Source: Tepidibacter mesophilus (GTDB lineage: Bacteria; Bacillota; Clostridia; Peptostreptococcales; Peptostreptococcaceae). From it: DNA of 64,000 nt. The stretch lies in contig NZ_BDQY01000009.1 in NCBI RefSeq assembly GCF_002724055.1, positions 1 to 64,000 of the forward strand, in the 5' to 3' direction. The notes under the pieces are model-generated. The model worked only from the letters and a program-made list of their open reading frames with translations, was not told the DNA's origin and made no database searches. This document shows positions 45,928 to 54,410 of the stretch, piece by piece (within the stretch, counting starts at the first letter, position 1; each line of letters begins with the position of its first letter). Both the position numbers and the translations under genes were made by a program.

Positions 45928-46626
45928 CTACAACTCGATTCTATTAAGAACCTCTTTATAAGCATCTATAACATTTCCCAAATCTCTTCTAAATCTATCT
46001 TTATCCATCTTTTCATTAGTATTAACATCCCATAATCTACAAGTATCAGGAGAAACTTCATCAGCAAGTATTATCTGATTATCTTGAGTTTTTCCAAATT
46101 CTAATTTAAAATCTATTAATTTTAAATTAAGTTTTTCAAAAAATTTCTTTAATAATTCATTTATCTTAAAAGCTTGATTTCTTATATAGTCCATTTCTTC
46201 TTTTGTAGCAATTTTTAAAGCTATCGCATGATAATCGTTAATTAAAGGATCTCCTAAATCATCATTCTTATATGAAAATTCAAATACAGGAGATTCAAAT
46301 TCTATGCCTTCCTCTACTCCAAATCTTTTACACATAGATCCGGCAGATACATTTCTAACTATTACTTCAAGAGGAACTATCTCTACAGATTTAACAATCA
46401 TCTCTCTGTCAGAAATTCTTTTTACATAGTGAGTCTTTATATCGTTACTTTCTAAAAGTTCAAATACATAAGAAGATATCTTGTTATTTATAATTCCCTT
46501 TTCTCCTATTTCATCCTTTTTAACTCCATTAAATGCTGTAGCATCATCCTTGTAATAAACTAAATATTCACCAGAATTATCAGTTTTGAAAATTTTCTTA
46601 GCCTTTCCTTCATAAAGCATTTCCAT
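45928..46626 (-). CDS. purC: SAICAR synthase
   Basis: 232 residues: [71 protein letters not shown]. Adds aspartate to CAIR using ATP. Between purE (29 nt) and purF (38 nt). Confidence 0.97.
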   Translation of the reverse strand: MEMLYEGKAKKIFKTDNSGEYLVYYKDDATAFNGVKKDEIGEKGIINNKISSYVFELLESNDIKTHYVKRISDREMIVKSVEIVPLEVIVRNVSAGSMCKRFGVEEGIEFESPVFEFSYKNDDLGDPLINDYHAIALKIATKEEMDYIRNQAFKINELLKKFFEKLNLKLIDFKLEFGKTQDNQIILADEVSPDTCRLWDVNTNEKMDKDRFRRDLGNVIDAYKEVLNRIEL

Positions 46627-46655
46627 ATCTTTTACCTCCCCATATAGTATTTATA

Positions 46656-47132
46656 TTATAAACCTTTTACAATTTCATCGTCTTCTAGTACTTTTTCAGC
46701 CATTTCTTTTCTATATTTTTCAAGCTCAGTTTTAAGATTTTCATATTTCAAACTCATTATCTGAGTAGCAAGCAATGATGCATTTAAAGAAGAATCTATA
46801 GTTACAGTTGCAACTGGAATTCCCTTTGGCATTTGAACCATAGAAAGCAAAGAATCCATTCCATCTAAAGTTGAAGACTTAATCGGAATTCCTATTACAG
46901 GTTTTAATGTATGAGATGCAACAACTCCAGCTAAGTGTGCAGCCTTTCCAGCAGCTGCTATCATTACATCTACATCTTCTATATTGTTCATAAATTTCAT
47001 AAGTTCATTAGGTGTTCTGTGCGCTGATAATACTCTTTTTTCAACTTCTATACCAAATCTCTTTAATAAATTTATTCCTTCTTCTAACTTAGGGTAATCA
47101 GACTTTGATCCCATTATTATAGCTACCTTCAT
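46656..47132 (-). CDS. purE: N5-carboxyaminoimidazole ribonucleotide mutase
   Basis: 158 residues: VAIIMGSKSDYPKLEEG, LSAHRTPNEL, IAAAGKAAHLAGVVASHT, PVIGIPIKSSTLDGMDSLLS. Class I PurE by length, yet purK is not next to it. First gene of the pur operon. No purine riboswitch lies in front; a TATAAT on the minus strand at 47310-47315 is a weak promoter candidate, which would leave a dispersed element in the 5' leader. Confidence 0.96.
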   Translation of the reverse strand: MKVAIIMGSKSDYPKLEEGINLLKRFGIEVEKRVLSAHRTPNELMKFMNNIEDVDVMIAAAGKAAHLAGVVASHTLKPVIGIPIKSSTLDGMDSLLSMVQMPKGIPVATVTIDSSLNASLLATQIMSLKYENLKTELEKYRKEMAEKVLEDDEIVKGL

Positions 47133-47214
47133 AAGGCACCTCCTATATATTTTATATCATCTTATATTTTCCATTTTATCCTATAAAGTTCATTTTAATC
47201 CTAAAAAGGGTATA

Positions 47215-47287
47215 AAAATTCGCTTTCTGCTAACGCATAGCTCATGTCGCCAACGAGTCCTACAGACTCCGTTTCTCAAAATAGTTG
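47215..47287 (-). repeat. Dispersed ~75-bp element, copy 6 (upstream of purE)
   Basis: Hairpins on the + strand: TGC-TAAC-GCA and a perfect GAGTC-CTACA-GACTC. Ends 82 nt before the purE start codon, between the permease terminator and purE. Confidence 0.86.
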
Positions 47288-47349
47288 CTATTACAGTTTC
47301 CCACCCAATATTATACACCTATTGGAATTTTATACCTAATTTTGAGTAT

Positions 47350-47391
47350 AAAAATAGCCCTATATAGAAATTTCTATATATTAGGGCTATT
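47350..47391 (-). terminator. Terminator of the purine permease gene
   Basis: AATAGCCCTA..TATAGAAA / TTTCTATATA..GGGCTATT hairpin followed on the minus strand by TTTTTA, just after the permease stop. Confidence 0.88.
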
Positions 47392-47398
47392 ATTTAAT

Positions 47399-48748
47399 TT
47401 AACCAGCTAACCCGTACTTTAATATGAACAGTAATGATAGAACATATAAAGTAGGTTGTATCTCGTGTTTTTTACCAGTTAAAAGCTTTATTGCTGTGTA
47501 TGAAACTATTCCAAACACCAATCCTTCAGCTATACTATATGCAAGAGGCATCATTATAACTGTTAAGAATGCTGGTATTGCTTCTGTAAAATCATTAAAA
47601 TCTATTTTAAGAAGTGATGATGCCATCATAACTCCTACAAGTATTAGCACTGGTGCTGTTGCTTGTGATGGTATTGATGTGAATATAGGTGCAAATAAAG
47701 TTGATACTAAGAATAACATCCCTGCTGTAAAAGCTGTAAGTCCCGTTCTTCCACCTTCAGCTATTCCAGATGCACTCTCAACAAATACTGTAACTGTAGA
47801 AGTTCCAAGCATAGCTCCCGCTGTTGTTCCTATTGCATCTGCAAATAATGCTTGTTTTGCTCTTGGGAGATTTTCATTTTCATCTAGCATATCAGCCTTA
47901 CTAGCAAGACCGACTAAGCATCCTATAGTATCAAATAAATCAACGAATAAGAATGTAAATACTACTACTACCATATCCATACTAAATATTTCAGATGATG
48001 GTATATGCCTAAAAGCCATAAATATTGGAGATAAAGACGGTGGTGCATCTATAAACTGCTTAGGTGCAGCTACTATTCCAGTAATCATTCCTATTACTGA
48101 TGTACCTATCATTCCTATTAAAAAAGCTCCCTTAACATTTTTACTAAGTAACACTGAAGTAAGTATAATACCAAATATTGCAAGTAATGCTAATGGATTT
48201 TTAAGATTTCCAAGTGTTAATATTGCTCCTCCAGCTTCTATGAATCCAACTCCTACAAGTCCTATAAAAGCTATAAATAATCCAATACCAGCTGTAACAG
48301 CATTTTTTAAAGTTTGAGGAATTGCATTTATTATTTTTTCACGAACATTAAAAAAAGTTAATATTATAAATATGATACCCTCTATAAACACGGCAGCTAA
48401 AGCAAATTGCCATGAATATCCCATTCCTAAAACAACTCCATATGCAAAGAACGCATTAAGACCCATACCAGGTGCAAGTACCATTGGATAGTTAGCTAAA
48501 AATGCCATAACAAAAGTTGCTATTACAGATGCAAGTGCTGTTGCCATGAATACTGCACCTTTATCCATCCCTGCATCACCAAGTATCATTGGATTTACTA
48601 CTAATATATATGCCATTGTCATAAACGTAGTAATACCTGCAAGAACTTCTTTTTTAACAGTAGTCCCATTTTCTGAAAGCTTAAATATTTTTTCTAGCAT
48701 CCCTTTTGGCTGCTCAGTAGACTCAACTTTTTTTTGTGCTAATTGCAT
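47399..48748 (-). CDS. pbuG: Guanine/hypoxanthine permease (NCS2, AzgA/PbuG type)
   Basis: 449 residues, about 12-14 hydrophobic segments: EVLAGITTFMTMAYILVVNP, LAPGMGLNAFFAYG, FLFVDLFDTIGCLVG, ADAIGTTAGAMLGTSTVT, the last containing conserved NCS2 substrate-site residues. A guanine-type purine riboswitch in its leader supports import of guanine or hypoxanthine. SD AAGGAGGG. Between the agr locus and the pur operon. Confidence 0.94.
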   Translation of the reverse strand: MQLAQKKVESTEQPKGMLEKIFKLSENGTTVKKEVLAGITTFMTMAYILVVNPMILGDAGMDKGAVFMATALASVIATFVMAFLANYPMVLAPGMGLNAFFAYGVVLGMGYSWQFALAAVFIEGIIFIILTFFNVREKIINAIPQTLKNAVTAGIGLFIAFIGLVGVGFIEAGGAILTLGNLKNPLALLAIFGIILTSVLLSKNVKGAFLIGMIGTSVIGMITGIVAAPKQFIDAPPSLSPIFMAFRHIPSSEIFSMDMVVVVFTFLFVDLFDTIGCLVGLASKADMLDENENLPRAKQALFADAIGTTAGAMLGTSTVTVFVESASGIAEGGRTGLTAFTAGMLFLVSTLFAPIFTSIPSQATAPVLILVGVMMASSLLKIDFNDFTEAIPAFLTVIMMPLAYSIAEGLVFGIVSYTAIKLLTGKKHEIQPTLYVLSLLFILKYGLAG

Positions 48749-48802
48749 TTATATCCCTCCTTAAATTAAACAAAGCTAGCTCAAACAATTCTCAAAATTA
48801 TA

Positions 48803-48850
48803 CAAGAAAAGCTTTAAACTAGCTAAAATTTAAATATAAAGCTTTTCTTA
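48803..48850 (-). terminator. Riboswitch expression-platform hairpin of the permease gene
   Basis: AAGAAAAGCTTTA / TAAAGCTTTTCTTG forms a long stem whose 5' arm overlaps the 3' strand of aptamer helix P1. The T run behind it is weak, so the mechanism is less certain than for the guaB leader. Confidence 0.65.
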
Positions 48851-48913
48851 TAGCTGGAATGTTTAAGGCTATCCCGTAGAAACTCTCCGACCATATTACG
48901 GAGATTATATAAG
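48847..48913 (-). promoter_or_regulatory. Purine riboswitch (guanine type) of the permease gene
   Basis: Minus strand: P1 CTTATA / TATAAG, TAATC, P2 CTCCG-TAATATGG-TCGGAG, core GAGTTTCTAC, P3 GGGAT..TTAAAC..ATTCC, and J3/1 with C at the ligand-pairing position (C-T-A-T), specific for guanine or hypoxanthine. J3/1 reads AGCTATA where GACTATG is usual. Confidence 0.93.
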
Positions 48914-48945
48914 AAAATTCGGTTATTTAGTTATCTTATAATCTA

Positions 48946-48974
48946 ATAATAAATTATTGTTCGTTAATAGTCAA
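48946..48974 (-). promoter_or_regulatory. Promoter of the permease gene
   Basis: Minus strand TTGACT (48969-48974), 17-nt spacer, TATTAT (48946-48951), about 30 nt before the riboswitch aptamer. Confidence 0.78.
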
Positions 48975-49018
48975 TACTTTTTCATATATTTTTTTATTAC
49001 ATTATACAAACGTACGTA

Positions 49019-49789
49019 TCATAACGAACATTGCTGAGAACAGCAGCTTTCTTCATCTAAATGTAATTCATATTTCAACTCTCTTATCTTGTTTCTAGAC
49101 AAAAGACTTTTCTGTCCATTTTCCATAAGAACATATAAATCACATAATTTAGTATTTATCCTTTTTACATAGTCTTTATTTAAAATACAAGATCTATGTG
49201 ATCTAAAAAATCTATCATCGAGATGAACTTCTATATCTTTAAGAGTTTTAGCAAATTCATATATTCCATCTTTTGTGTATATTATTATTTTTCTATTTTT
49301 TCCAACAGTCTCTATATTTATGATATCTGAAAGTTTAATTATATATTCATTAAATCCATTTTTAAGAATCATACTCTCTTCTAAATTATGCATATTATTT
49401 CTATCATATATGTTCTTTAAAGTTTCGCTCAATCTATCATAAACATCAATAGACCCTTTATCTATGAAATCAATTGCTCTAACTCTATATTTAAAAAGCA
49501 TTCCCATCATATGACTATACCCAGTTATGAATATAATCTCACCCTTATCATCGTATCTTCTAATCTCTCTTGCCAACTCTATTCCATTTCTATTATTTCT
49601 AAGGCCTATATCCAATATGTATATATACTCTTTATCATTATTATTTCTTACATACTCAATAACGCCTTCATCAGAATCTTTAATCATATCTATCTCAAAG
49701 TTGTACTTATCGGTTGAATTTAATTTATTTATAGTGTCAGCTATTCCTTCAGCAATAATTTGATTATCTTCACATATTATTATATTCAT
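49019..49789 (-). CDS. LytTR response regulator (AgrA-like)
   Basis: 256 residues. Receiver domain 1-125: IIICEDNQ acid pair (E7/D8), phospho-acceptor Asp60 in YIYILDIGL, FITGYSH. LytTR DNA-binding domain about 145-245: IINIETVGKNRKIIIYTKDG, FFRSHRSCILNKDYV. This is the AgrA architecture. It is the only response regulator in the window and likely serves one or both AgrC-like kinases 3-6 kb away, although agrB/agrD lie between on the other strand. The C-terminus ends in a Cys pair (ESCCSQQC). Confidence 0.9.
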   Translation of the reverse strand: MNIIICEDNQIIAEGIADTINKLNSTDKYNFEIDMIKDSDEGVIEYVRNNNDKEYIYILDIGLRNNRNGIELAREIRRYDDKGEIIFITGYSHMMGMLFKYRVRAIDFIDKGSIDVYDRLSETLKNIYDRNNMHNLEESMILKNGFNEYIIKLSDIINIETVGKNRKIIIYTKDGIYEFAKTLKDIEVHLDDRFFRSHRSCILNKDYVKRINTKLCDLYVLMENGQKSLLSRNKIRELKYELHLDEESCCSQQCSL

Positions 49790-49901
49790 ATAGAATATCC
49801 CTTTCTAATACAATCGCGTAAATATATCAAATGTATATTCTATACAATATATCTTAAAACAACCTTATATTTCTATAAATATTTCCATAATAATTTTATT
49901 A

Positions 49902-50409
49902 TTAATTTCTTAAATCTAATTTTTCTAATAAATAATGTATAATCTTTTTTCTTTTAGTCACGATTTGTACATCTGCTGTCATACCAACTTTAACTCGTTT
50001 CATATCACCTTTATATCCATATAAGGGTTTATTTTCTAAGCTTCCTTCTACAAAATAACTGAATCCCGCATTTACATTTTATAAGTTCATCTTTATTTAA
50101 TCCAATTAAATTTAATATTAATAATTTATCAACATTTATAATACTAATTATCTCTGGCATAATTAGTATATTCCTTAGCTTTAAATTATTAAGTTCTAAT
50201 AAATTTATAGTAAGTATTGTTCTAATTATATTTGGTATAGTATATTTTATTCCAGTTGTATTCTCCTTAACATCTTCAGAAGTCAATTTTGGAAAAGATA
50301 TGATTCTATCATTATCTTTAATTAGTATATTACTCTCATCATTAGGTATTAAAATGTTAATTAAAAATAAACAATCTAATTCATTATAAAAAATTAATGA
50401 AGAAAACAA
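49902..50409 (-). pseudogene. Decayed HlyD-type peptide-exporter subunit (C-terminal part)
   Basis: The minus strand near the end reads NAGFSYFVEGSLENK, LYGYKGDMKRVKVGMTADVQ and ends in a LLEKLDLRN-like tail, the characteristic C-terminus of membrane-fusion proteins of bacteriocin or peptide ABC exporters. It is out of frame with the 126-codon frame upstream (50029-50409), so a frameshift near 50085 splits the gene, and the N-terminal two thirds is absent. No exporter ATPase is nearby. This suggests that a peptide-export system once stood beside the regulator gene. Confidence 0.65.
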
Positions 50410-50797
50410 CTTAAAACTATAAGTAAAAATAATACTTTAGCTAAGTTTTTATTTACCATAAATAGCTGTGGAAGCTTCCACATCTATTTATCTAAAGATT
50501 CTCCAACTTACAATTGAAAACATACTTAAAGCTAAGGCTTATTGAAATGTTAGTGAATTATTTAAATATTTATATATAGGACTTATATTACACCGTTTGA
50601 ATATCTGTTAAGAAAGTTCGTTGTCTGACCATAGGGAGTTTAGAACTTTTAGGATATTCAATAAGGTGTAATGCTTAGTTCTATTATAAATATTTAATGC
50701 ATTCACGGTATTTTAATAAGTCTTAGTTTCACTCAAAAAACCTATTTATCTTTGTATTTCATGCCTAAATATATACAATTTAGTTCATTTTTATTGT
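50403..50797. repeat. Duplicated ~400-bp segment, copy A, with a large palindrome
   Basis: About 395 bp matching 51228-51632 at roughly 80%. It holds a small hairpin (AAATAG.TGTGGAAGC / GCTTCCACA.CTATTT, 50460-50490) and the 200-bp palindrome at 50529-50728 with the core GTTCGTTGTCTGACCATAGG. It starts at the edge of the decayed HlyD gene and is followed by a small + strand membrane-protein gene, as is copy B. Confidence 0.85.
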
Positions 50798-50841
50798 TTT
50801 TAAAATTTTATCATGTTTTAATAGTCTTTTAATCATCACAA

Positions 50842-50865
50842 AATCCTTAAGTATACTTAAGGATT
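50842..50865 (+). promoter_or_regulatory. Perfect 24-bp palindrome over a ribosome-binding site
   Basis: AATCCTTAAGTA / TACTTAAGGATT, perfectly symmetric. Its right arm contains AAGGA, the only SD-like sequence of the small gene at 50873. It could be a dimeric-regulator operator or an mRNA hairpin hiding the ribosome site. Confidence 0.6.
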
Positions 50866-50872
50866 AGTCATA

Positions 50873-51091
50873 ATGTCTAATAAAAATAAACCTACAACAG
50901 CAAAATGGGAGTTATTTATCAGAATTATTGCTGAATGTAGCATATCATTACTATTATTTTCTAGTCTTCATTCTAATATAAAAGATAACAATCATTTTTG
51001 GATAATAATAGATTCTATTGGTATATTAGGATCAATTATAATAACACTTATAGACATTTTAGCTTTTATATCTTATAAAAATCAATCTTAA
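50873..51091 (+). CDS. Small membrane protein of unknown function
   Basis: 72 residues with two hydrophobic segments (IRIIAECSISLLLFSSLH and FWIIIDSIGILGSIIITLID) and short polar ends. No family recognised. The weak SD lies inside a perfect 24-bp palindrome. It sits between the two copies of the duplicated segment, upstream of agrBD; a role in the Agr locus is only positional. Confidence 0.5.
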   Translation: MSNKNKPTTAKWELFIRIIAECSISLLLFSSLHSNIKDNNHFWIIIDSIGILGSIIITLIDILAFISYKNQS

Positions 51092-51227
51092 TAAATTTTC
51101 AAATAAACCCTTAATTTCTAGAGTCATTAGATTTTATTCTATTGAAGCAATATATAATAACTTTAAGTCTTTAGAAAATTCTTTTCTATGTTTATATTTA
51201 AAGCAGTTCATAACCATTTTTTTAAAA

Positions 51228-51632
51228 AGTAGCTTAAAATCATAAATAAAAATAAAACCTTAGCTAAGTCTTTATTTACCTTAAATAGCTGTGGAATTTT
51301 CCATAGCTATTTATATATTCATCTAAAAATTCTCCAATTACAGTTTAAAACTACATATAAAACTAAGGCTTATTGAAATGTTAGTGAATTATTTAAATAT
51401 TTATGTATAGGACTTGTATTACACCGTTTGAATATCCGTTAAGAAAGTTCGTTGTCTGACCATAGGGAGTTTAGAACTTTTAGGATATTCAATAAGGCGT
51501 AATGCTTAGTTCTATTATAAATATTTAATACATTCACGATATTTTAATAAGTCTTAGTTTTATTTAAGCACATATTCATTTTTACATTTCACGTCATAAA
51601 ATCTACACTTTAGTGCATATCTATTGTTTTTT
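51228..51632. repeat. Duplicated ~400-bp segment, copy B, with a large palindrome
   Basis: Second copy of 50403-50797. Small hairpin TAAATAGCT.TGGAA / TTCCA.AGCTATTTA at about 51289-51320; 200-bp palindrome at about 51359-51562, arms AAAACTAAGGCTTATT / AATAAGTCTTAGTTTT and core GTTCGTTGTCTGACCATAGG. Followed by small membrane-peptide genes leading to agrB. Confidence 0.85.
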
Positions 51633-51683
51633 TATATTAAAAATGTTTTACTTATTATTATATTTGCTTTAGGAGATGATTAT

Positions 51684-51872
51684 GTGATAATTAGGAGAAG
51701 CAATATCAAACTTTTAGATATTCTATTTTATATTTTCGCACTACCCTTTTGGCTACTCATTTGTATTCCTATGATAATTATTAATTTTATTCTTTTATTA
51801 GAATCTCAATCTATTACCTTTTCTGAGTTTATATTTTATAATAATATTTTTAAAAATAAAAAGCATAGATAA
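51684..51872 (+). CDS. Small membrane peptide of unknown function
   Basis: About 62 residues if started at the GTG at 51684, which has AGGAG 8 nt upstream; the longer frame has no SD. One long or two short hydrophobic helices (LLDILFYIFALPFWLLICIP, MIIINFILLL) and a basic tail. Not similar enough to the peptide at 50873 to call a paralogue. It is 14 nt upstream of the next small gene. Confidence 0.5.
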   Translation: MIIRRSNIKLLDILFYIFALPFWLLICIPMIIINFILLLESQSITFSEFIFYNNIFKNKKHR

Positions 51873-51886
51873 ACAGGAGGTTAAAA

Positions 51887-52030
51887 ATGAAATATTTGTT
51901 TAAAAACTTATTAAAACTAATTGCATTTATTATATATATACCTATTGCCATAATTTTGGCTCTTGTTTTTGGAGATTTTAAAGATAGATGGGATAAAGTT
52001 TCCAAAATAATAGATTCGAAAAGAGAATAA
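51887..52030 (+). CDS. Small single-span membrane peptide
   Basis: A 47-residue peptide with a strong SD (CAGGAGG, spacing 6). One transmembrane helix (LLKLIAFIIYIPIAIILALV) is followed by a charged tail (FKDRWDKVSK). Probably co-transcribed with the small gene upstream. Function unknown; it precedes the agrB promoter by 100 bp. Confidence 0.55.
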   Translation: MKYLFKNLLKLIAFIIYIPIAIILALVFGDFKDRWDKVSKIIDSKRE

Positions 52031-52130
52031 ATTTATATTATGTTTTTTAAATCATTTAACCCGTGTTTTTGGGGATAGATAGGTATGTTGATATCTTTAC
52101 TTTTTTTGATCCTGTATAACATAGCATTAT

Positions 52131-52159
52131 TTGAATTTTCTGTATTTTTATGTTATAAT
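52131..52159 (+). promoter_or_regulatory. agrBD promoter
   Basis: TTGAAT (52131-52136), 17-nt spacer, TATAAT (52154-52159), giving a short leader of about 20 nt with the SD AGAAGGTG before the agrB ATG. Confidence 0.72.
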
Positions 52160-52187
52160 TTGTTATATACAGAAGAAGGTGTTAAAT

Positions 52188-52790
52188 ATGAGTTTTATTT
52201 ACAAAACAACCGATACTATATTAGATTCAATAAAGCCTTATATCAAAAATAAATCTGAAGACGATTTAGAAATTGCTAAATATGGTATGAACCTTTTCTT
52301 TATGGAGCTTTATAAGCTTCCTATATTTTTAGAGTTTGCTTATCTTTTAGGTATATTTAAATACAGCATTTTAACTTATATATTATTCGGGTTTATAAGA
52401 AGTAAGGCTCATGGAATACATATGAAAAACGGAAAGTTATGTCTTTTTTATAGTTGTATAGCATTTTTTAGTGTAGTTTATATATCAAAGTTATTATTCA
52501 TCCCTATAAGAATTAAAATATTTGTATACATATCAATTCTATATATAATATATAAATACGCTCCAGCCGATACAGAACAAAGACCACTTTTAAATCCATT
52601 AACTAGAAAAACTAAAAAAAATTTCTCTATCTTAATAGGAATTATATATATTTGTATATCTTTAATTTGTACTAATCAAACTGTATCTAATATATTTTTA
52701 TTTGTTTTGTTAGTAGAGTGTATAGCTATACACCCTATTACATATAAAATATTTAACAGGAGGTATAAAAATTATGAAGATTTCAAATAA
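52188..52790 (+). CDS. agrB: AgrB-like accessory gene regulator protease
   Basis: 200 residues, about five membrane helices. The cysteine-protease dyad of AgrB is present: His78 in RSKAHGIHMK and Cys85 in NGKLCLF, with the seven-residue spacing of the staphylococcal enzyme. It trims the C-terminal tail of the AgrD precursor and forms the thiolactone of the signal peptide. The start at 52188 follows AGAAGGTG; the longer frame begins inside the promoter. Overlaps agrD by 17 nt. Confidence 0.93.
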   Translation: MSFIYKTTDTILDSIKPYIKNKSEDDLEIAKYGMNLFFMELYKLPIFLEFAYLLGIFKYSILTYILFGFIRSKAHGIHMKNGKLCLFYSCIAFFSVVYISKLLFIPIRIKIFVYISILYIIYKYAPADTEQRPLLNPLTRKTKKNFSILIGIIYICISLICTNQTVSNIFLFVLLVECIAIHPITYKIFNRRYKNYEDFK

Positions 52791-52920
52791 GTTAAAAACT
52801 ATGTTATGTACACTTGTATTTAGTTCTGCTTTTTTCCTTGCAACTACGTCTATAGGATTTTGTTGTAGCAGAGGGTTCCTTGAAGAGCCTACAGCTCCAA
52901 AATCTCTATTAAAAAAATAG
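52774..52920 (+). CDS. agrD: AgrD-like cyclic autoinducer peptide precursor
   Basis: A 48-residue peptide. Amphipathic or hydrophobic N-terminal leader (MKISNKLKTMLCTLVFSSAF), a signal core TTSIGFCCSRGF, and an acidic/Pro tail LEEPTAPKSLLKK that aligns with the AgrB recognition tail of known AgrD (..EVPKEL). By alignment the ring would be closed by Cys31 (CSRGF or CSRGFL), with Cys30 either exocyclic or an alternative ring residue. A Cys-Cys doublet in the core is unusual. SD ACAGGAGG lies within the end of agrB. Confidence 0.88.
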   Translation: MKISNKLKTMLCTLVFSSAFFLATTSIGFCCSRGFLEEPTAPKSLLKK

Positions 52921-52948
52921 AACAACGTCAAGTTGTTCTATTTTTTTA
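52913..52948. terminator. Bidirectional terminator between agrD and the kinase gene
   Basis: AAATAGAACAAC / GTTGTTCTATTT with T7 to the right and A runs to the left; it contains the agrD stop and ends both convergent genes. Confidence 0.9.
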
Positions 52949-54218
52949 ATATAAGTTCTATTTTGAATAAATCATATTCTATATTTGTATTCACATACAT
53001 ATTAGGATACTTAGTTTGTGATAATTTTTTTACAGTATTAAGACCTAATCCTCTATTTTCTCCCTTAGTCGAATATCCTTTATCAAATATTTTATTAATA
53101 TCAGGTTCATTTTTAAATGAATTTGATATAGTTATATATGTTCTAGATTCTTTATTCGACATACCAATATTTAATACTTTTTTATCTGATTCAATACTTG
53201 CCTCTATTGCATTATCAAGTAGTATTCCAAATATCTTACACATATCTATATCATTTACATAAAATTCACTAATATCATTGCTTATATCTATTTCTAAATT
53301 TATTTTATTCGAGATAGCCTTTGAAACTTTAAAATTCATCAAACCCTTTATAGGACTATTCTTTATCTTATTTAGACCATATAGCTTCTTATTGTTTATC
53401 TTTTGATTTTTACATATATCTTCATAAAAATACTTCTTTAATCCTTCTATATCATCCTTTACTAAGAATCCACTCATTGATAACAGTATATTATTCTGAT
53501 CATGCTTATATTCTCTCATACTATCTAAAGATTCTTCTATGATATTATTATATATCTGAATATACTTTTTTTCATTTTTTTCAATGTCCAATTTGTTTAT
53601 TACCATGAATATTAGATAACTCATAAAAAGAAAAAATAGTAGTACAAATGTAACGGTTATTATATTTTGCATACTTTCTGCTCCGCTATACATGTATATA
53701 TAAGTCATATAAACCAATATGAAAATATTTACGTAAATCCAAAGGAATTTTTCCTCTTCTACAACTAAGCGTTTATTTATTTCTCTAAATTTCAATAATA
53801 TATTGCATAGTAATATAGATACAGCCATTACTAATATCATCGATCCTATTATATTAAAGTATATATTTTCACTTAAAACTTTTGGTATTATATTACTCTT
53901 ATACAAAAAAAGACCTACACATATATCTGCTATTTGAAATACCCAAAATGTTAAAATATATGACAAGAAAAAATTGTCTTTCTTTTTTCTTATTATATAA
54001 TATATAGCTACCTCTAAAAGTATATAGTATACTCCCAACTTTATAGGCTTAACAGCTATCATATTCATAATAAAATCTACTAATGATATTAATAATACGT
54101 ATTTCATTTCTAATCTCAAATTAGTTTCTATGTCCCCATTTATTTTTTTAAATACATAAATAAAACAATAGGTAAATAAACTAGTCATTATAAAATCACA
54201 TAAAGTAATCATTTCCAT
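52938..54218 (-). CDS. AgrC-like sensor histidine kinase
   Basis: 426 residues. About six membrane segments in residues 1-210, then a GHKL kinase: phospho-His239 in MREYKHDQNNILLSMSG, N box ICKIFGILLDNAIEAS, G box KGYSTKGENRGLGLNTV. This is the AgrC architecture for sensing cyclic peptides. Convergent with agrBD rather than in the usual BDCA order. Ends inside the shared terminator. Confidence 0.92.
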   Translation of the reverse strand: MEMITLCDFIMTSLFTYCFIYVFKKINGDIETNLRLEMKYVLLISLVDFIMNMIAVKPIKLGVYYILLEVAIYYIIRKKKDNFFLSYILTFWVFQIADICVGLFLYKSNIIPKVLSENIYFNIIGSMILVMAVSILLCNILLKFREINKRLVVEEEKFLWIYVNIFILVYMTYIYMYSGAESMQNIITVTFVLLFFLFMSYLIFMVINKLDIEKNEKKYIQIYNNIIEESLDSMREYKHDQNNILLSMSGFLVKDDIEGLKKYFYEDICKNQKINNKKLYGLNKIKNSPIKGLMNFKVSKAISNKINLEIDISNDISEFYVNDIDMCKIFGILLDNAIEASIESDKKVLNIGMSNKESRTYITISNSFKNEPDINKIFDKGYSTKGENRGLGLNTVKKLSQTKYPNMYVNTNIEYDLFKIELILKK

Positions 54219-54374
54219 TTATCAGTCCTTCACAATTTTGTAATATACTACATTTTGTTATTTATTTGTAATATATCTAAATTTATCTTCTTTTTATATT
54301 TTACACCATCCGACAATATTTTTGTATATTTTGTAATTAAATAGTTATCTTTAAATTTTAATTTATATATCAAT

Positions 54375-54410
54375 AAAAAATAGCGATGCATCCTGCCATC
54401 GCTATTTTTT
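54375..54410 (-). terminator. Terminator of the second kinase gene
   Basis: AAAAAATAGCGATG / CATCGCTATTTTTT, perfect arms with T6 on either side. Confidence 0.9.

Noticed and set aside
46656-47398. Purine riboswitch in front of purE
   Set aside because: None of the aptamer motifs (GTTTCTAC, CCTTAAA, GACTATG) is found between the permease gene and purE; the operon is probably controlled otherwise.
50403-51632. CRISPR array
   Set aside because: Repeats here are two long, imperfect direct copies with internal palindromes. There are no short regularly spaced repeats and no cas genes in the window.
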